Positions 1-14,227 of a stretch of 64,000 bases of DNA are shown here, one piece after another. The notes beneath the pieces were generated by a model. It was given only the letters and a program-made list of their open reading frames with translations, did no database searches and had not been told where the DNA came from. Positions within the stretch are counted from its first letter, which is position 1. Each line of letters opens with the position of its first letter. The stretch is from Litomosoides sigmodontis. Lineage: Eukaryota > Nematoda > Chromadorea > Rhabditida > Onchocercidae. Position numbers and translations under genes: made by a program. The DNA lies in the NCBI GenBank assembly GCA_963070105.1, contig OY718808.1, positions 7,045,738 to 7,109,737 on the forward strand, read 5' to 3'.

Positions 1-1436
1 ACAGACGTTACTATTCAAACATAGAAGCTATGACTTTATTGTCTTCATTGTTCACTGAAGTGGAACAAATTGAAGTATTCCACAAAAGGTTATTCATCCT
101 CTAGAGTTATTCTACAAAATTATATTTTCTCAAGAAAATTGGGTACCAAAATTACTTTAGGACAAAATGATTACTAGGATTATAAGAAATTTATCACGAG
201 AATTAAGTTCAAGCTCAAAATTTGTCAAAAAATGAGTTGTAAGATAGCAATCATTTTTATCCGAATTATAACCAATACTATTGTCCGTATATTCTCAGCT
301 GTTATCGTTTCATAAAAGTAATAGTCACTTAAAAATAATTTGCTTATAAATCTACGTGTGTTTTTACTCCATTAAATTACTGTATTTCATGTAGATAACT
401 GATTCAGACTTATTTAATATGATAAGTTTTTGTAATTTTCACCTATAGGACAAAACAGTCAAATCTGATATATTTCATCTTGCATTAATGTCTTTTTCAA
501 TTTGCTGGAAATCTTTTCCTGCCTTGTTGACTCGGTGATACCTGACTAAATCACCATACCTATAGCGGACTTATAATCATAAGTCATTTAATAAAAGAAA
601 TTTTGCAGTGGATGCAAATTTCTTTCAGATGCAAGTTATCGCACGCCGAGAAAACGCTAGTGGAATTTATTTTTGAACATCGTGGCGAGGCAAAAAAGAA
701 GGCCGATTCAATTTTATTTTTCAAAAAGATCTTGTTGATGGAGGAACGGTTGCATAAGTTTACGAGTAATTTCTTCCTTTCATTCTCAGATTTGCGAGTT
801 TTAAAATGAATTTAAACAAAATTTGTCGAAAATGGTGTCTCAAACTTGGCATCAAAGTAGTGAATAGCTATGAGTGATTTTCGTTTTGACTGTAGGAAAG
901 AAAGTCCAAACAAGCCAAGAAAAAGTAATCGAATTAGCAAAGTATGTAATGGTTAGCGATGAGCTGATAAATGAATTGAATATTTGGGAATCGCCAACAT
1001 TCCCTGTTGGCGGAGTCGACTTAATGCATAACAATATTCCACCTGGACCGCATGTTAAACAAATTCTCGATCATCTTTTTAAAGTATGGATAGAGGTATG
1101 TCTGCTTTGAATTTCCTTTTTTCATCTGCCAGACATTTTAACATTACCTCCTGCTTTGACGCATAACTTTTGGTTCATGTTACAAAAATTTGTACTTAAC
1201 TGAAACAAAGTATGACCTGTTGTCGCGAAGTTTATGCAATATACAATAATTACAAAATCTTATATTCCCTATTTATAGTTTTTGAAATTCATGTTAGAAA
1301 TAATCTTCGAAACTAAACATTGTAGAGTGGATGGACGATGAGCAAAGAAGAATTATTAAAACATGTCAGTGATGTTGAGTGGGACGAGCAATTTCGTCCA
1401 AGACACAAGCGAAAGCATAGCCCCGATATCAGATGA
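1..1436 (+). CDS. trnt1: CCA tRNA nucleotidyltransferase (TRNT1-like), 3' exons only
   Basis: This gene encodes the enzyme that adds or repairs the 3' CCA end of tRNAs. Only its C-terminal part lies in the window; the head and catalytic domains must lie upstream. Exons are <1..88, 629..765, 896..1095 and 1326..1436. All junction phases agree, and a TGA at 1434-1436 ends the frame. The first visible exon contains a TLLSSLF stretch like the helical body of TRNT1. It is followed by CKLSHAEKTLVEF, like the family's LKxSxxEKxLxxF helix. Exon 3 has FPVGGVDLMHNNIPPGP, the C-terminal FPVxGxDL motif. Exon 4 has the MSKEELL helix and a basic tail. The gene is convergent with the spastin gene. The identification rests on the order and spacing of these motifs and is confident; the missing 5' part is a window-edge effect. 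Confidence 0.85.
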
Positions 1437-2396
1437 CATTTTTTCCGGTCATTTTGATAATCATTGCACCTATAAATGTATGGTAACTCTCTGACGAACA
1501 AATTCGAGGATGGAAAAGTCGAAACTTCTCCAATTCAGAGGATCAGAGGATATTGAGAATACCTTAAGATTTACTCTCAGTTAAATTGTTTATTACCTGC
1601 ATAGCAATATGGGGTAAATATTTGCTAGAACGAACACGGCACGGAAAGACAAAAGCGCAAATCAAAAATTGGAATGTTGCCTTTAAAAGAGTTGGCCGAT
1701 GTCTTTTGTAGTCAAAATAGATTATATGGAACGTCCTTTATTTACAGTTGAGACCGTGTAATGGATTAAGAATTTCTATTAACTATATAAAATTGCCACT
1801 GATTAAAAAAAAAGTGAAGAAAATGTCTTATTGATTCTGTCACAGGTTAATTGCGATATGGATGTCGGTTAGTTGAAATGATTTCGTATAGTTTGCGATA
1901 ATCGATCTCAACAGAAAAACTTTCATCTTTCGTTTGACAAAAAAATTACAGTAAATAATAAACAATACAACCACAATTTCATGAGTAATCACAGGGTCAT
2001 TCGAATCCATACACAGTAAATGTGTTTTTCAAACAAAAGAATCTCATTGAAGTCTTAAAAGCTTCGCTCAAAAATTGCTTTAATGAACATTTACCTGTAA
2101 TATGCAGAAGAATACAACCAGTGAGAGTGTTTCTGCACAGCTACAAACACCTCACTGTTCAGAAGAGTATTCGAGGTTGCGCAAGCTTAAATACAAACAC
2201 TGGTATAAACTATAACAAACTGTTCCCAATCCCTCAACTCACTCGTTCATTAAAACACCTGAATAAATTTGAAAATGGGAACTTAGGAAAAGAGACGAAG
2301 AAGTTCCGCATACATATGTTTGCTGCACGAACCGGAAAGCCCAACAAATTAAACATCAGCAAAAGAGGATAAATTGTACATTCTTTTCTAAATGCC
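1437..2396. other. Convergent intergenic gap, no gene recognised
   Basis: This AT-rich stretch separates the stop codons of two convergent genes. It presumably holds their 3' UTRs. Reading frames that cross it have no splice structure or recognisable motif. Confidence 0.5.
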
Positions 2397-5300
2397 TTAG
2401 TCACACTGTCCAGCTGTTGCCGCATATTTTCGTAATTTTTGCAACATCCTCTCATTTGTTGAGGGTTTGATAGCTTTCATTGCCACTTCAAAATCATGCA
2501 GTGTTATTGGGCGAATTTCCGTACTGGCCAAATTCTTGATGTCTTTACGAGACAGGTCACGAATTGGTACCATCGCTGCTTCCCGGCAAAGTGCAACGAG
2601 ATCCGAATTGGAATATCCATGGGTACGTTCTGCCAGGATTCTGAAAAGTTGTTCTATTCATAACGCTTAGAATGTGCAGTTGAGAACTAACCTCGCTGTC
2701 TATACTGTGTGCTAACATTCTGCACTGAATCTAATTTTAAGAGAACTGAAAAAGAAAATAAAAGGTTAAATAACTTCACTATTCACCACATCGGTAGAAT
2801 TTGTAACAATAAAATTTCCAAATAAATTAATATTGCTTTATCAAATTATATCATGCTCATCCAGTTAACGAAAAATTGAAAAAACTTCAGTGCTTCAGAA
2901 AAAACAACCTTAATTTATCATTTAAAGTAATCGTGTTATAAATGATTAAACTTGCTTTCGGCTGAGAAAAGGCAGTGAAAAGAGTAGGAATAAATAAGTT
3001 GAAACTACATTTAAAAATGACACGTGAGCAAAAATTGGTTAGGGACACGAGTAATTTACGACTAATGAATGTGATGAATTATTCTAGGCAAAATAGGATT
3101 TTGGATACTTACTGTCTTTGCGAAAGATGTAGATTGAATGAAGTTTTCGTTTTCTCCAATAATAATATGATTAGTTTAAGGCGCGCTACTGCATTTGGTA
3201 CATCAATGAGGATTCGTTTCGGAAATCGACGTAGAACGGCTGAATCAAGCTCCTCAGGACGATTCGTTGCACCAATAACCAGTAAACGATCGTCTTTTGA
3301 TGACAACATACCATCCATTTGAATTAAAAACTCCGTTTTCATACGCCTTGAGACCTGAAATGTAGGATAGACATTTGAGTTAAAGAGATACAAACTGATG
3401 AGAGCAGCGCGTCCAGTAATTATTAATAAAATATGCAAAACGCAAACCTCAGTTTCTTTTTCGTTGCGTTCACACAAAATAGAATCAATTTCGTCTATGA
3501 ATATGATTGTTGGCTGTCCATTACGAGCAATTTGAAACAAAGCACGAACAATTTTTTCAGCATCACCAACCCATTTTGAAGTCAATGAAGCAGCCGAAAC
3601 ATTTAAGAACATCATTGAAGAGCACTCTGTAGCTACAGCACGAGCCTGGAGTGTAAAGATCCATCAAAGCAAAAAATTTCAGAAATCTCAACACACAGAT
3701 GTATTACAACATTGAAAAGTGTAATTTGTAGAGATTAAAGTGGAATATGTCTATATATAATCCTAGAGAAACAGAAATTAAAAACCACATCAGAATAAAC
3801 ATACTAGCAGTGTTTTGCCGTTTCCTGGTGGACCAAATAGCAAAATTCCTTGCACAGGCTGACGAAGACCGGAAAACAAGGATGGATTAACAGTTGGAAG
3901 GATAACTGTTTCTTCTAGGGCCCTTTTCGCTGCCTCAGCACCTACAATATCGTCCATCCTTATGTCACCTTGATTCAAAATTTCATTCAGCAACGGCCCA
4001 CCAAATTTGTCATCGACACCCTTTAGCAGATTGTCCCGAGTTCGAACATTCTGAAAACCGAAGTTTGAATGAAGCAATTTTCTCAACTTGGGCATTTCAA
4101 ATCATTGAGTAAAATGAGATCGTAGCGAAAGACAACAGCAGATTGAAAAAAGGGAGAAAATACTACACGGAAATTTTCTTTCAATAAAAAGTAAAATTTA
4201 TCATTTACAGAATATCTCATTTCCAACATCGCATGATTTCTGGCTTTAAAAAAACCCATCTCACCTCACTTTCTTTATGAATGTTTTACATACGAAACTA
4301 CAGTAGTCACCTAAATAACAAATACCCAATTAGGAAATTTTATCATTGCTACCTGCCTACTCCTTCTTATTAAGATCAATATTTTACATTTTGATTAAAT
4401 TATACGAATATTCTTCTAGCATTTAACAAAATCCAAAATTTAATATACCCATGCATCCTCCTAAGTGAAGCGTACTATCCATCATCCTTCCCTTTCCTCC
4501 CTTTTTCTCTCCAGTTCACAGATATTCTTCCTAAACAAATTATAAACAACTTACAGAAGAATGAATGATGTACTTTTCAGAACCGATATGCCTGTCGGAT
4601 TGTTGGACCGTATGCGGCTTGCTAACTGAAGGCGGAACAAACTGAACAGGCCTACGTTGTATATTCCGATTCCCTGTCGATGGGAACATTTTTTCTGAAC
4701 GGAAAAAATAAACCTTCGATTATCAGCAAAACGTACCGTCAATGAACTAAATTTTAAACTCCAAAAACAACTGTTTTGCAATAAATCAACCAATTAAACA
4801 TTAATGGATAAAAAATTATTAAATACTATCGACTTGGAGTTAAATCGAAAGCGAATATGAAAATAATCTCTACTAAAATAAAAACAAGTCGAGAGCAACC
4901 AAAAGTCATAAATAGATGAATTCTTGTTTATACAACATTTAGGCCTACCCAAATCACTCAGTCTTGCCCTTGTTGCTTCTAAATTTCGTTTCATTGCTTC
5001 ACGATGTGCCTCAACCTCACTTCGTTTCTCAAAATGTACTCTATCTGGGGATATTTTTAAGGCCTTTTCAAAATATTCGATACCCACACGATATTTCTCC
5101 ATGGCTCGTCGCTTTCTTTGTTCGTCTAAAAGAATTAAAATTGCAATTTATCTCATTCGGATAACTTGCTGAATACAACTAAATCATCACATCAGTAACG
5201 AAACGTCTCCAAGATAATCTTTTACACGCGAAAATAAGTAAAAACATTCCAAACTAAAGAACAGTATGTTTATTAACTACTTTAATATCCGTCTTTTCAT

Positions 5301-5571
5301 CGCTCAGTACATAGAAAAATGAATAACCACAATCTCTCCGTGGTAAAATATCCTAAAAAAAGTAAAGAATTTTAGAAATAGACAAAAGCCGAAACCAAAT
5401 ATGAATGATATAATAACATGACAATTTCTTACCATCATTACTCGATATTTCGTCGATCGAAACACCTTCCGTTACAAGTTGTTTTGACTTAATATATGCC
5501 TTATTAAACGTTTCGTAATTTTGCTGCTCCAGTTTCTGAGGCTGAAGCATTCTTCCTGAAGGCTTAAGCAT
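2397..5571 (-). CDS. spas-1: Spastin-like microtubule-severing AAA ATPase
   Basis: Spastin hexamers pull tubulin tails through a central pore to sever microtubules. Exons in genomic order are 2397..2640, 3113..3354, 3448..3645, 3805..4050, 4555..4694, 4949..5125 and 5433..5571, giving 461 residues with all phases consistent. Residues ~5-105 form an MIT-type helical hairpin, followed by a polar linker (~106-152). The AAA module has Walker A GPPGNGKT (~225-232), pore loop KWVG (~258-261), Walker B IIFIDEID (~281-288), sensor GATNRP (~328-333) and arginine-finger pair LRRF (~341-344). The C-terminus has the [16 protein letters not shown] helix typical of the family. The ATG at 5571 follows an in-frame TGA, which supports this start. 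No hydrophobic N-terminal hairpin is visible, so it resembles the short soluble spastin form. Katanin or fidgetin are alternatives, but the MIT plus this AAA sequence fits spastin best. Confidence 0.92.
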
Positions 5572-8500
5572 TCCTCACTGAAGCATAATACTTGTTTCTT
5601 CCAACTGAATCATTTATATTTCATTCGAAAAATTTTGGAATTGCCACTTCAAATGATTCAGAAATTATTTAAGGGAGAGACAAGATTTTTGACTGCAATA
5701 GTAACAGGCTGTAATATCGAGAGAAATCGTTTTTGCGGAAAAAAATATCAAAAATTAAAAATATAGTCAAAAGAGTTCAGTAATTTGAATCGCTATTCAA
5801 CACATTTTTATGTTTTACAGCTTTTATAGCTATTACATAAGGCAGAACCGAATAAGTCAACTTTCCAATAAGCACTAATTTGCACCTCCTCTATTTATGT
5901 CTTAATCTTTCACCATTGTCTATACAAGTACCTAAGTAGTTTTGGATAAGTAAAACTTCCGAATAAAAAGACTGATGGCTAGATCACACATTATCGAACC
6001 AGAAGCTCTTGCTACGCTAGGAATAAACTAGTATCCTTTTCTAAACCGGACTTAACATTAAATGATAGAAGCATTCAAAACAACTAATAATAATGTGTCC
6101 ACCTTCAGCTTAGCAAACTATTCGTAATGACAAACGAGCTGCGACTGTTTTCTACAATAACAAACGTCGCAAATAACTTTTTTGGTACATTTCAATAAGC
6201 CGGACCTAAAAGTGAACTTACTGTCAAAAATTTCTCACAAAATATTTCAACTTCACCAAATGTAAATTAGTTTCCTGCTTAGTATGATCGTCTAAATAAA
6301 TATTTAATCAATTCGAAATGATCAAAAGTAACAGTAAGGAAAAGAGAAATCTCTTAACACAATGTAATATCACGTAAGTTTACCATTAAATTTCCTACGA
6401 CATCACTCTGAAAGCGAAGAAACTGTGGCTACACGACTGCTACAATTTAACGCATCAATTGTACAGTACTAACTTTTATATGAGCTGCTATTGGTCTAAG
6501 GATTTGCAACTTCTTCCTCTCCGAAGTACTGTCTATTTTAGCTCCTCAACACAAGATCAGCTAACAAAGCTAACAAATTTCTAACACACAGCTTTGCATT
6601 AATGCTATGCAATAGCGCATGTATGCATGGCAACAGCAGAAAACCGGAAATGCCACAACCGTAATGTAATACGTAAAAATTGTGCACAATTTATACTTTG
6701 ACTTGAAGAAAACAATTTTGCAACATATGTTTCCGATGACATTTATTTGTACATGAACAGTCCATCCAGTTTCATCTCACTCTCAGTTGCGAGAAGAGGC
6801 AACATTTCACAGATATTACTGCAAAAACCTGATCCCTCCAGCAGGAGGCTTCGAGTTGAGGAGGTGGAACAGCCCTTCTCTTACCCTTTCAGAACTGGAA
6901 GTATACACACTTAGCGCTACCGAGAAGACGATAAAATCGGTAACGTTGGTTGTACAGCTGAAAGCGTAATGAAACTCAGAAACGTACGTGAGCGCACCTC
7001 CAGGAAGACAACAATGATTTATGCGGTAAAATCGGAAATACGCATGTCCACTAAATATCCAAATGAAACTTATTGAATACTATTAAGAGCAAACTAGCAT
7101 GAACGTAAGCACTTACTTTTCACACTATCCTCAGCAACACTAAATACTTTACGTTTTCCGCAATTTACGGTTCTATCGTTCATATTTTACGACTCCTGAA
7201 AAAGTCAGATATTCAAGCCAACCAAAATAAAAACAAAGTTTTAAACGATCAGTTTCAATGAAATACTTGAAATATTTCAGCAAGCACAATTAACCGGCGT
7301 AACACAATCTGTTTTGCCTTTTCGATCCTATCGATAAAACTAAGACATACAATTTATTCCCGACTAACACATTCCCTGTGCCTCCAAAATTTTTAGCAAT
7401 CACACCCATTCTGCAACTAATTGCTGGAAAAAAATCCGCACTTTCCGGATTTGTTGAACGGTTTCCAGCACCTCTCCTCACTAGCAAAATCACACTTTTT
7501 GTCAACGATTACTTGACATTTATCATATTTCTCGTTCGCTGAAGACTGTCACAAAACAAACTATGCCTTAAAGTTAGGATACACAAATTGATTCATTCTC
7601 GAGTTTATCTGCTGATTCTCAGAGTTACCGGTTGATTTCCGGATTGTTAGATAATATGTCGTCGTAAGACATGAAATTCAGAGGTACAGCAAATCCTTTT
7701 GTTTCCCTTCTAGCATAAGGAACATAAAAATTAACGAAATCTTTATATCACAACGATAACGACAATGAAAATAATGAAGAAAGAATAAATAATATGAAGG
7801 CACGGATGGAATAATCTAATAGCACCACAATTATAATAAAATTTACAGAATTAAAATTAAACAAGTGTAATTTAAATGTTAGCTTCATAAGTTTTGTGTA
7901 GTCTCTTTTTAACAGCGAGAAAAACGTACTGCCAATTCTCGCTTCATAATAATTCCATTAAATTTAAACATTACCAATTTTCAGGAGATATTTGGGAAAA
8001 ACAAAGCATTATGGCAACAAGGCGAGAAAGAGAAAAAATAAAAACAAAATTAGTTGCCAACCACAACAAATAATATTTGAAATGAAAAGAAAAAGGAAAA
8101 TACATTTTCTTCGTCGGAAATGCCAGCAGAAAAGAACTAAAAGCATAGATTACTGACAGCAATTTCCCATTTTCTATGAATGCAACAAAACTCTCAATGG
8201 CAAATATAACAAAATAACGATTATTAAATTATTAAGTGCAAAACGACTATTAAATGATTGATTAATCGGATATGCATATTATATCAAATGATTGATTAAT
8301 CGGATATGCATATTATATCGGATCAAATACCTACATAAATACATCACACTGTTACATTCACCTACTTCATCTCACTGTTTACTCGTACAAAAACAAAAAC
8401 ACTGTGTGTGACAGTAACGTATCCATTTACAAAATAGCTTAAAATTTTAACATCGTTTTAATTTTTTTTTAAATTTAATAACTTTTACTTGTTTTTTTAT

Positions 8501-8837
8501 TCCTATCAACTTGACTTTAAACCTGAATACGTTACTTATTTAATCAAATTATTTACAGTGCAATTAATAGTAAGGCACATAAAATTAACAGTAATTTGAG
8601 CTGTGCAAATTTACATTATGGAAATAAAAATGTAATTTCAATTAATCAAAGTAAAATTATACTTTTTCACAAAAATACCATTATGATTGCTGGCAAATTA
8701 TCATTGATAAGGAAAGGCGTGAGATAAAACAAAGACAAAAAAATTTGCATAAAATGAGAATTAATGCTCCGCCTCATTGAGAAGATGTTTCATTGGCAAT
8801 AAGCAATTCAAGCCATGTGAAAAGCAATATACATCAT
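5572..8837. other. Intergenic gap between spastin and the MIF4G gene
   Basis: This AT-rich gap holds the promoter and 5' flank of the leftward spastin gene and the 3' flank of the MIF4G gene. Short frames at 6787-6969 (+) and 7290-7505 (-) have no recognisable motif or convincing splice sites. A short tandem duplication lies at about 8253-8320 and is listed separately. Nothing else was recognised. Confidence 0.45.
8250..8320. repeat. Two-copy tandem repeat, about 33 bp unit
   Basis: A unit of about 33 bp beginning AAATGATTGATTAATCGGAT and running through TATGCATATTATATC occurs twice head to tail with essentially no change. It lies 3' of the MIF4G gene. Confidence 0.8.
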
Positions 8838-11800
8838 TTATGAACTGGTATGTTGGAAGTAATACTCATTTGCTTCAGGTGGAAGTTTCCATCCACTTGC
8901 TCCCAGTTCCATTAATAAAAGAATCATCTTACGCGCCCAAGGTTCTTGTACCTGTGGTGTGATTATATTAGTGACAAAATTCTCCAGCAATCTTAACTAA
9001 CGTCACAATGTTTTAAATAAATCAATAAGGAAATTAATTAACCACTTCCGGACTGTGCAAGCGATACTCCATTTCAATTTTTTTCATGAATCATTAAGAA
9101 GTAATAAATTAACAATAGGATTAGATAACACTGAAAATGCGTATGTTTACCTCAATGAAAGCATCTCGAATGAGATCTTTCAAAATAGCTAACTGCTCAG
9201 GACATTGTCGTTCAAGGTCATAACCAACGCTGAGCAAACAACCGATTAAACTTTCCAACTGTAAAATGCAAATTTTTTTTATCTTTGAAAATTAGCAAAT
9301 TCAAATCATCCATTTTTAAATTAAATTCATTCCTTCTGTATATTCACTCATGATTATATTAAAAAGCTCACTTATTTTTTCCTTACATTTCACTTAAAAG
9401 GAAAACCGATTCGCCTATCAAACAATGAAATTATGAAAGCCACCGCAAATTTACCTAACTACGATCTTTTCAAAATGAATAAATCTCTTCTGTATAAAAA
9501 CAAATGTACCAAACACAACACATTTAGAAACCAATTTTCCTTTCAAGATTATTCACTGATTTATGTCCCACTCTTAAATTTAATCATCCAGTGACTTCCA
9601 AATTTTGTCCTTTCAAATTGCATTAATTCTTTTTTATTTTAAAGACGCGCAAATTGGAATGGAACGAAAACTAGCATTCACTCCACTCCAATTGTAAAAT
9701 TTTTGCAGGTATTCCAGTTTTCCACTGTTTTTGTCACGTTTTTATTTTCCTTTTAAATAATATCGTACATGTATGTAAAGTTAATAAAATTTCGAAAATA
9801 AAATTCCACTACCGTAGCGTAAAGTAAGCAAAAGGAAAAAATTGCTGGAAGGAAAAGATCATCAAAAAATATTCATATATACAACCTCTTCAATTTTTAA
9901 TGTGTCGAGAATAGGCGCTCTGAGCAAATAGCCGAAAATGCGAAAAACAAGATCGACAAGTTCTCCTGCAAATAATATTGGTAAATGCTACTGAAATCTC
10001 ATATAACTTAAAATGAAATTTGAAGGAAATGCATATAAACCATTTATGGAAAGAAGGAAAAAAGTTTTCACTAATTCAAACAACATTATTTCCATTAAAA
10101 TCTTTTTTAATTTCCTCCGTCAAATTACTCATAATTTTTTGAATGAAAAAAAGAATACAGTTTTTGAATAGAAAAATAGCTGTTCCATCCGTAAATTGTA
10201 ATTATTATCATTCAATTCATTGATTTCAAAAACTTCGTAAAATTCTTCAGCAAAAAAGCCAAGAATTTGGACATAACAACAGACGTTTTTTCAATTTTGC
10301 TGCAAATTTGCAAGTTGCTTCATTCTGTTTTATACAAATTAAAATTTTTCCTCTAAAAAATAAATTTAAGAAAAAGAAGAAAACATTCACCTTCATAAAT
10401 GTAGCCAACGCTTGCATACAAATCGGAAACAAAATTGAGGAAAGTAATCCAAACCCGAAAATGATCGATACGCAAACGATCTCTACATTCAAAATAGTGC
10501 ATTAGTGCAACTGTTATACCCTGGAAATTTTTTTTAATACTTTTAACAATCCCTGATTTTAATAGATCTCAAAAGTGCAGTAATCGAAAATTTAATAAGG
10601 CTTATACAGAAATATACATAATTAATAGATACGATAAATAATTCATAACTTAAAAAACCAAAATTTTTTTTCTAGTTCAATTAAAAAAAAATTGGATGTG
10701 GATTTTGTTGGCGCACAATAACAATTGAATACCCAAACGAATATTACACCTTTCAGAAACAATTAATTGATTGAGAGGAAATTAAGGAACAGGAAACTGG
10801 AAATAGTTTCCGGTCTCTTAAACAGACATCTAACCTGATAAAAAACGCTTGCGGTGTCAAAATTGAGGAGCTGTGCAGCGATACGTGCTACAGCTTTGCC
10901 AGCTTGCCGATTCTCTTCTATAGAGAAATGTACGAGGATCTGTCCCACCGCACCTCCTATCTGATCATCTTCAAAATTACCTTTAAAAAAAATCGGCCTG
11001 TAGTTAGCAGTAACAACTGCTTAAAACAATTAATTGCAAAATGCGAAGCAAAAGTACACCAAACTCAAATAATCAAAAGATTGAAAACATTTCAACCTAT
11101 AAGAAAATAAAAGGGAAAATTGAGTGGGATAAATAAATAGGTATGAATATATCAAATAACAATTTTAAAAGTACTAAATAGGTATGAATACATCAAATAA
11201 CAATTTTAAAAGTACTAAAATTCACATCTAACATTTTTAAAACGAATGGAAAAAATGATAACAGTTAAGATGTATTTAAAATTCATCGAATAATTAATGT
11301 TAGAAATCATATTATTGGTAGATAAAATGAAAAAAAAGGGGGAGGTACGGAAGGGAGTTTGAAAAAGAATTAATAAGAAATAGGGAGAGAAGAACAAAAT
11401 TCTTACTTGTAATAAATTGTTCGATAAGAGAATTCTCCTTTTTCAAATTCAGTTTTCTTAGGCCAGCGGCAAGCTCCTCAATTTCCTTTCCATTTAATTG
11501 CTTTTTTTTACTGGCACTTTGCTGTTGCTGTTCTTTGGTAGTGACAGTAGATTTACGCAATGACGTATTATTAAGTCCACTACCTGAATTGCCACTATTC
11601 CCACCTCCTGTTATTGCTGTTGCTGTTGCACGTTGCACGCCACTTGTGATACAAATGCTACCCGTGGACACGTCCGTTTGGAGTAACGACGATGCTTGTG
11701 AATTTATTGCACCATTATTATTATTACTGCTATTATTACTACTACCACCACTACTACTACCACTAGATCTTTTCAAATGTTGCTTAAAATTAGTTGCTTG

Positions 11801-14167
11801 AGATTGAGACTGATGACGGTGATGATGAGACTGATAATGCTGTGATTGCTGTTGTTGTTGTTGTTGTTGCTGATGATGATGATGATGATTAGAAGGGGAT
11901 ACAGTTTCATTTCGATGAAGATGTTTATTCGATATCGAATTCGGAGATTTTGTTGATGTCTAAATGTGTAAACAGCGATAGAAAGGAAACAAAAAGAAAA
12001 ATCACGTTGAATTATTAAAAACAATTTTCCCTTTTTTCCCTATTAAATCTATTAAACGTTACCAGTTACAGTCACAACTTTGCTATTGAATTAACGTGAT
12101 GGTAGCAGTTTCATTAAATAGTATCATTGATGCATCACTTCATTAGAACTTAAAAAACAGAGAAATGCTATTAGCTATTAGCTAAGTGATAAAAGGAGAA
12201 AAAGAAAACTGAATTGTTATGATAATGATGATGTGGATGATAAAAACTGTAATAATAATAATTATTATTATAGAGTAGAGCAATAATTGGTTACAATCAA
12301 TTGTAATTTTGGGATTTTAGGTGATTAGAAATTAAGGATATTTATTTCTACCAGTTTTTCATTTCCATATTATCAACAGTTTTCCTTTTTGACCTGTTAC
12401 TCTTCCGTTTTACAAAAAAGTGGAATGAAGTGATAAAGATAGTAATGAAAGATTTATTACAATCAAGTTCATTCTATTCACGTTACCTCAAATAGGTAAC
12501 TTTTAGAAATAAAATCAATCGCTCTTGCTACTACATTCATAATTAATCGATGAATGATTTGTCGTTTTTTGTGAGCTATTACAATTAAATATATTAAATA
12601 TAATTTACCTGTGATGATGCCATCGATTCGTTACTTAAAGCGCTATCGGAACGCTGTAATGATATCTCTGCTTGCGCTCCTGCAGCCGCTACATCCTTTA
12701 ACAAATTATTACTATCAGTACTTTTGCGCATACATCCATCCAATGTATTCGCACATTTGCCTGATTCCATTGCATGATGATTATTTTCTGAAATAAATGA
12801 ACAACACTAAACTATTAATCATGATTATAATTAGTAAGAGAGATAACGAGTTTGAAGACAGACTCATAAACAGATGATAATTAGCATAATTTAGTAATAT
12901 CTTTACAGTGATGATGAATCCTCAGATACGGAAGTATAACACTGGTGATGATGATCACTCTGCTTATTGTATCTTTTCTCAGATAAATTTATTTTTCTCT
13001 GCTTTTTTTTCAGAGCATTTCTATTCGATTTCTCTGATTAAATCAATACTTTACTAACTGTTGAACTTATAAGCTAACATATTAACAATGCTACAGTGAT
13101 TTTCAAAAATTTCCGAATGCAAAATATCCACTCGAAAGAATGGGGAGAGCTTGTTCAACCGATCCATTCAACTGTAATGATTATGATGATAAAAGTGTTG
13201 ATAATGAGGAGGAAAATGCGACAGTAACGATAAAAGATTTCATCTCACAGCATTATCACTAAAGTTTCCAATAATTGCAATCATACAACTAATGAAACAA
13301 ATGTGATAAAAAGTTATATAAATATTTAGTAATGTGCTAACAAAAAGTAAAATTTAACTTTATCAGTAATTAACTGCGATCGCCAACGTAACCCATTAAA
13401 AAATGGAATCTCATTTTAACAAAACTTTAGATAATTATATAGACGAGATCAGAATTTTCCTAGAATTGAAATTTCACATACCCTCACTCTGCTTTTTAAC
13501 AGTATCTTTTTTTAACTGCTTTGCACCGGCAGTTTGATTCGGTTTCGTATTCGTTGAATTTTCGTCATTACCTCTGAGTCCTACAAGTATAATTATTTCG
13601 CTTCCATTTATTTAGTCCTACCATTTGGAAATAAAACTTAAAACTTTCCAGGTAAATATTACCACTGCCCATTATCACTGTTTTCCTACTAATATTAAAT
13701 AAAACTAACGAGAAGTAATCAATGGAAACTAAATTTGATTGATTTATTCGCTACAAACTTAGTTTTATCCTAAAAAAATCATGAGTATTGTATTCAAAAT
13801 ACAAATTTAACTTCCAATACTCCACCGATTCATCCTCATTTGTAACTAATTCTAAATTTCAGCTTATTATTTGTTTTCCTTGTAATTTTACTGTCTTTTC
13901 AAGAAATTTCTTATAATTTCATAAATTATTGATGTCGAACGTTAAGTTATATTAGTAATTGTTCCTAAGATGTGCACAAGGAAATATAAAAACTGAAAAG
14001 GAGTCGTTTAATAGAAAGTATTAATTTTTATTCGGCAAACTTGCACTGGTCGAGTTTTTTATGACTTGGAATATTTGCATTGACAATGCACGCAATATAC
14101 TGATTGCTAAACAAATATAAAAGGATTTAAATTTTTCAAATAACAGTGCAAATGTACACATGTGTGC

Positions 14168-14227
<60 letters not shown>

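Noticed and set aside
2022..2372. 116-codon plus-strand frame near the spastin 3' end
   Set aside because: It has no recognisable motif and lies just beyond the spastin stop; no splice sites support it.
6787..6969. Plus-strand 60-codon frame, possible structured RNA
   Set aside because: No known RNA motif or protein domain could be recognised.
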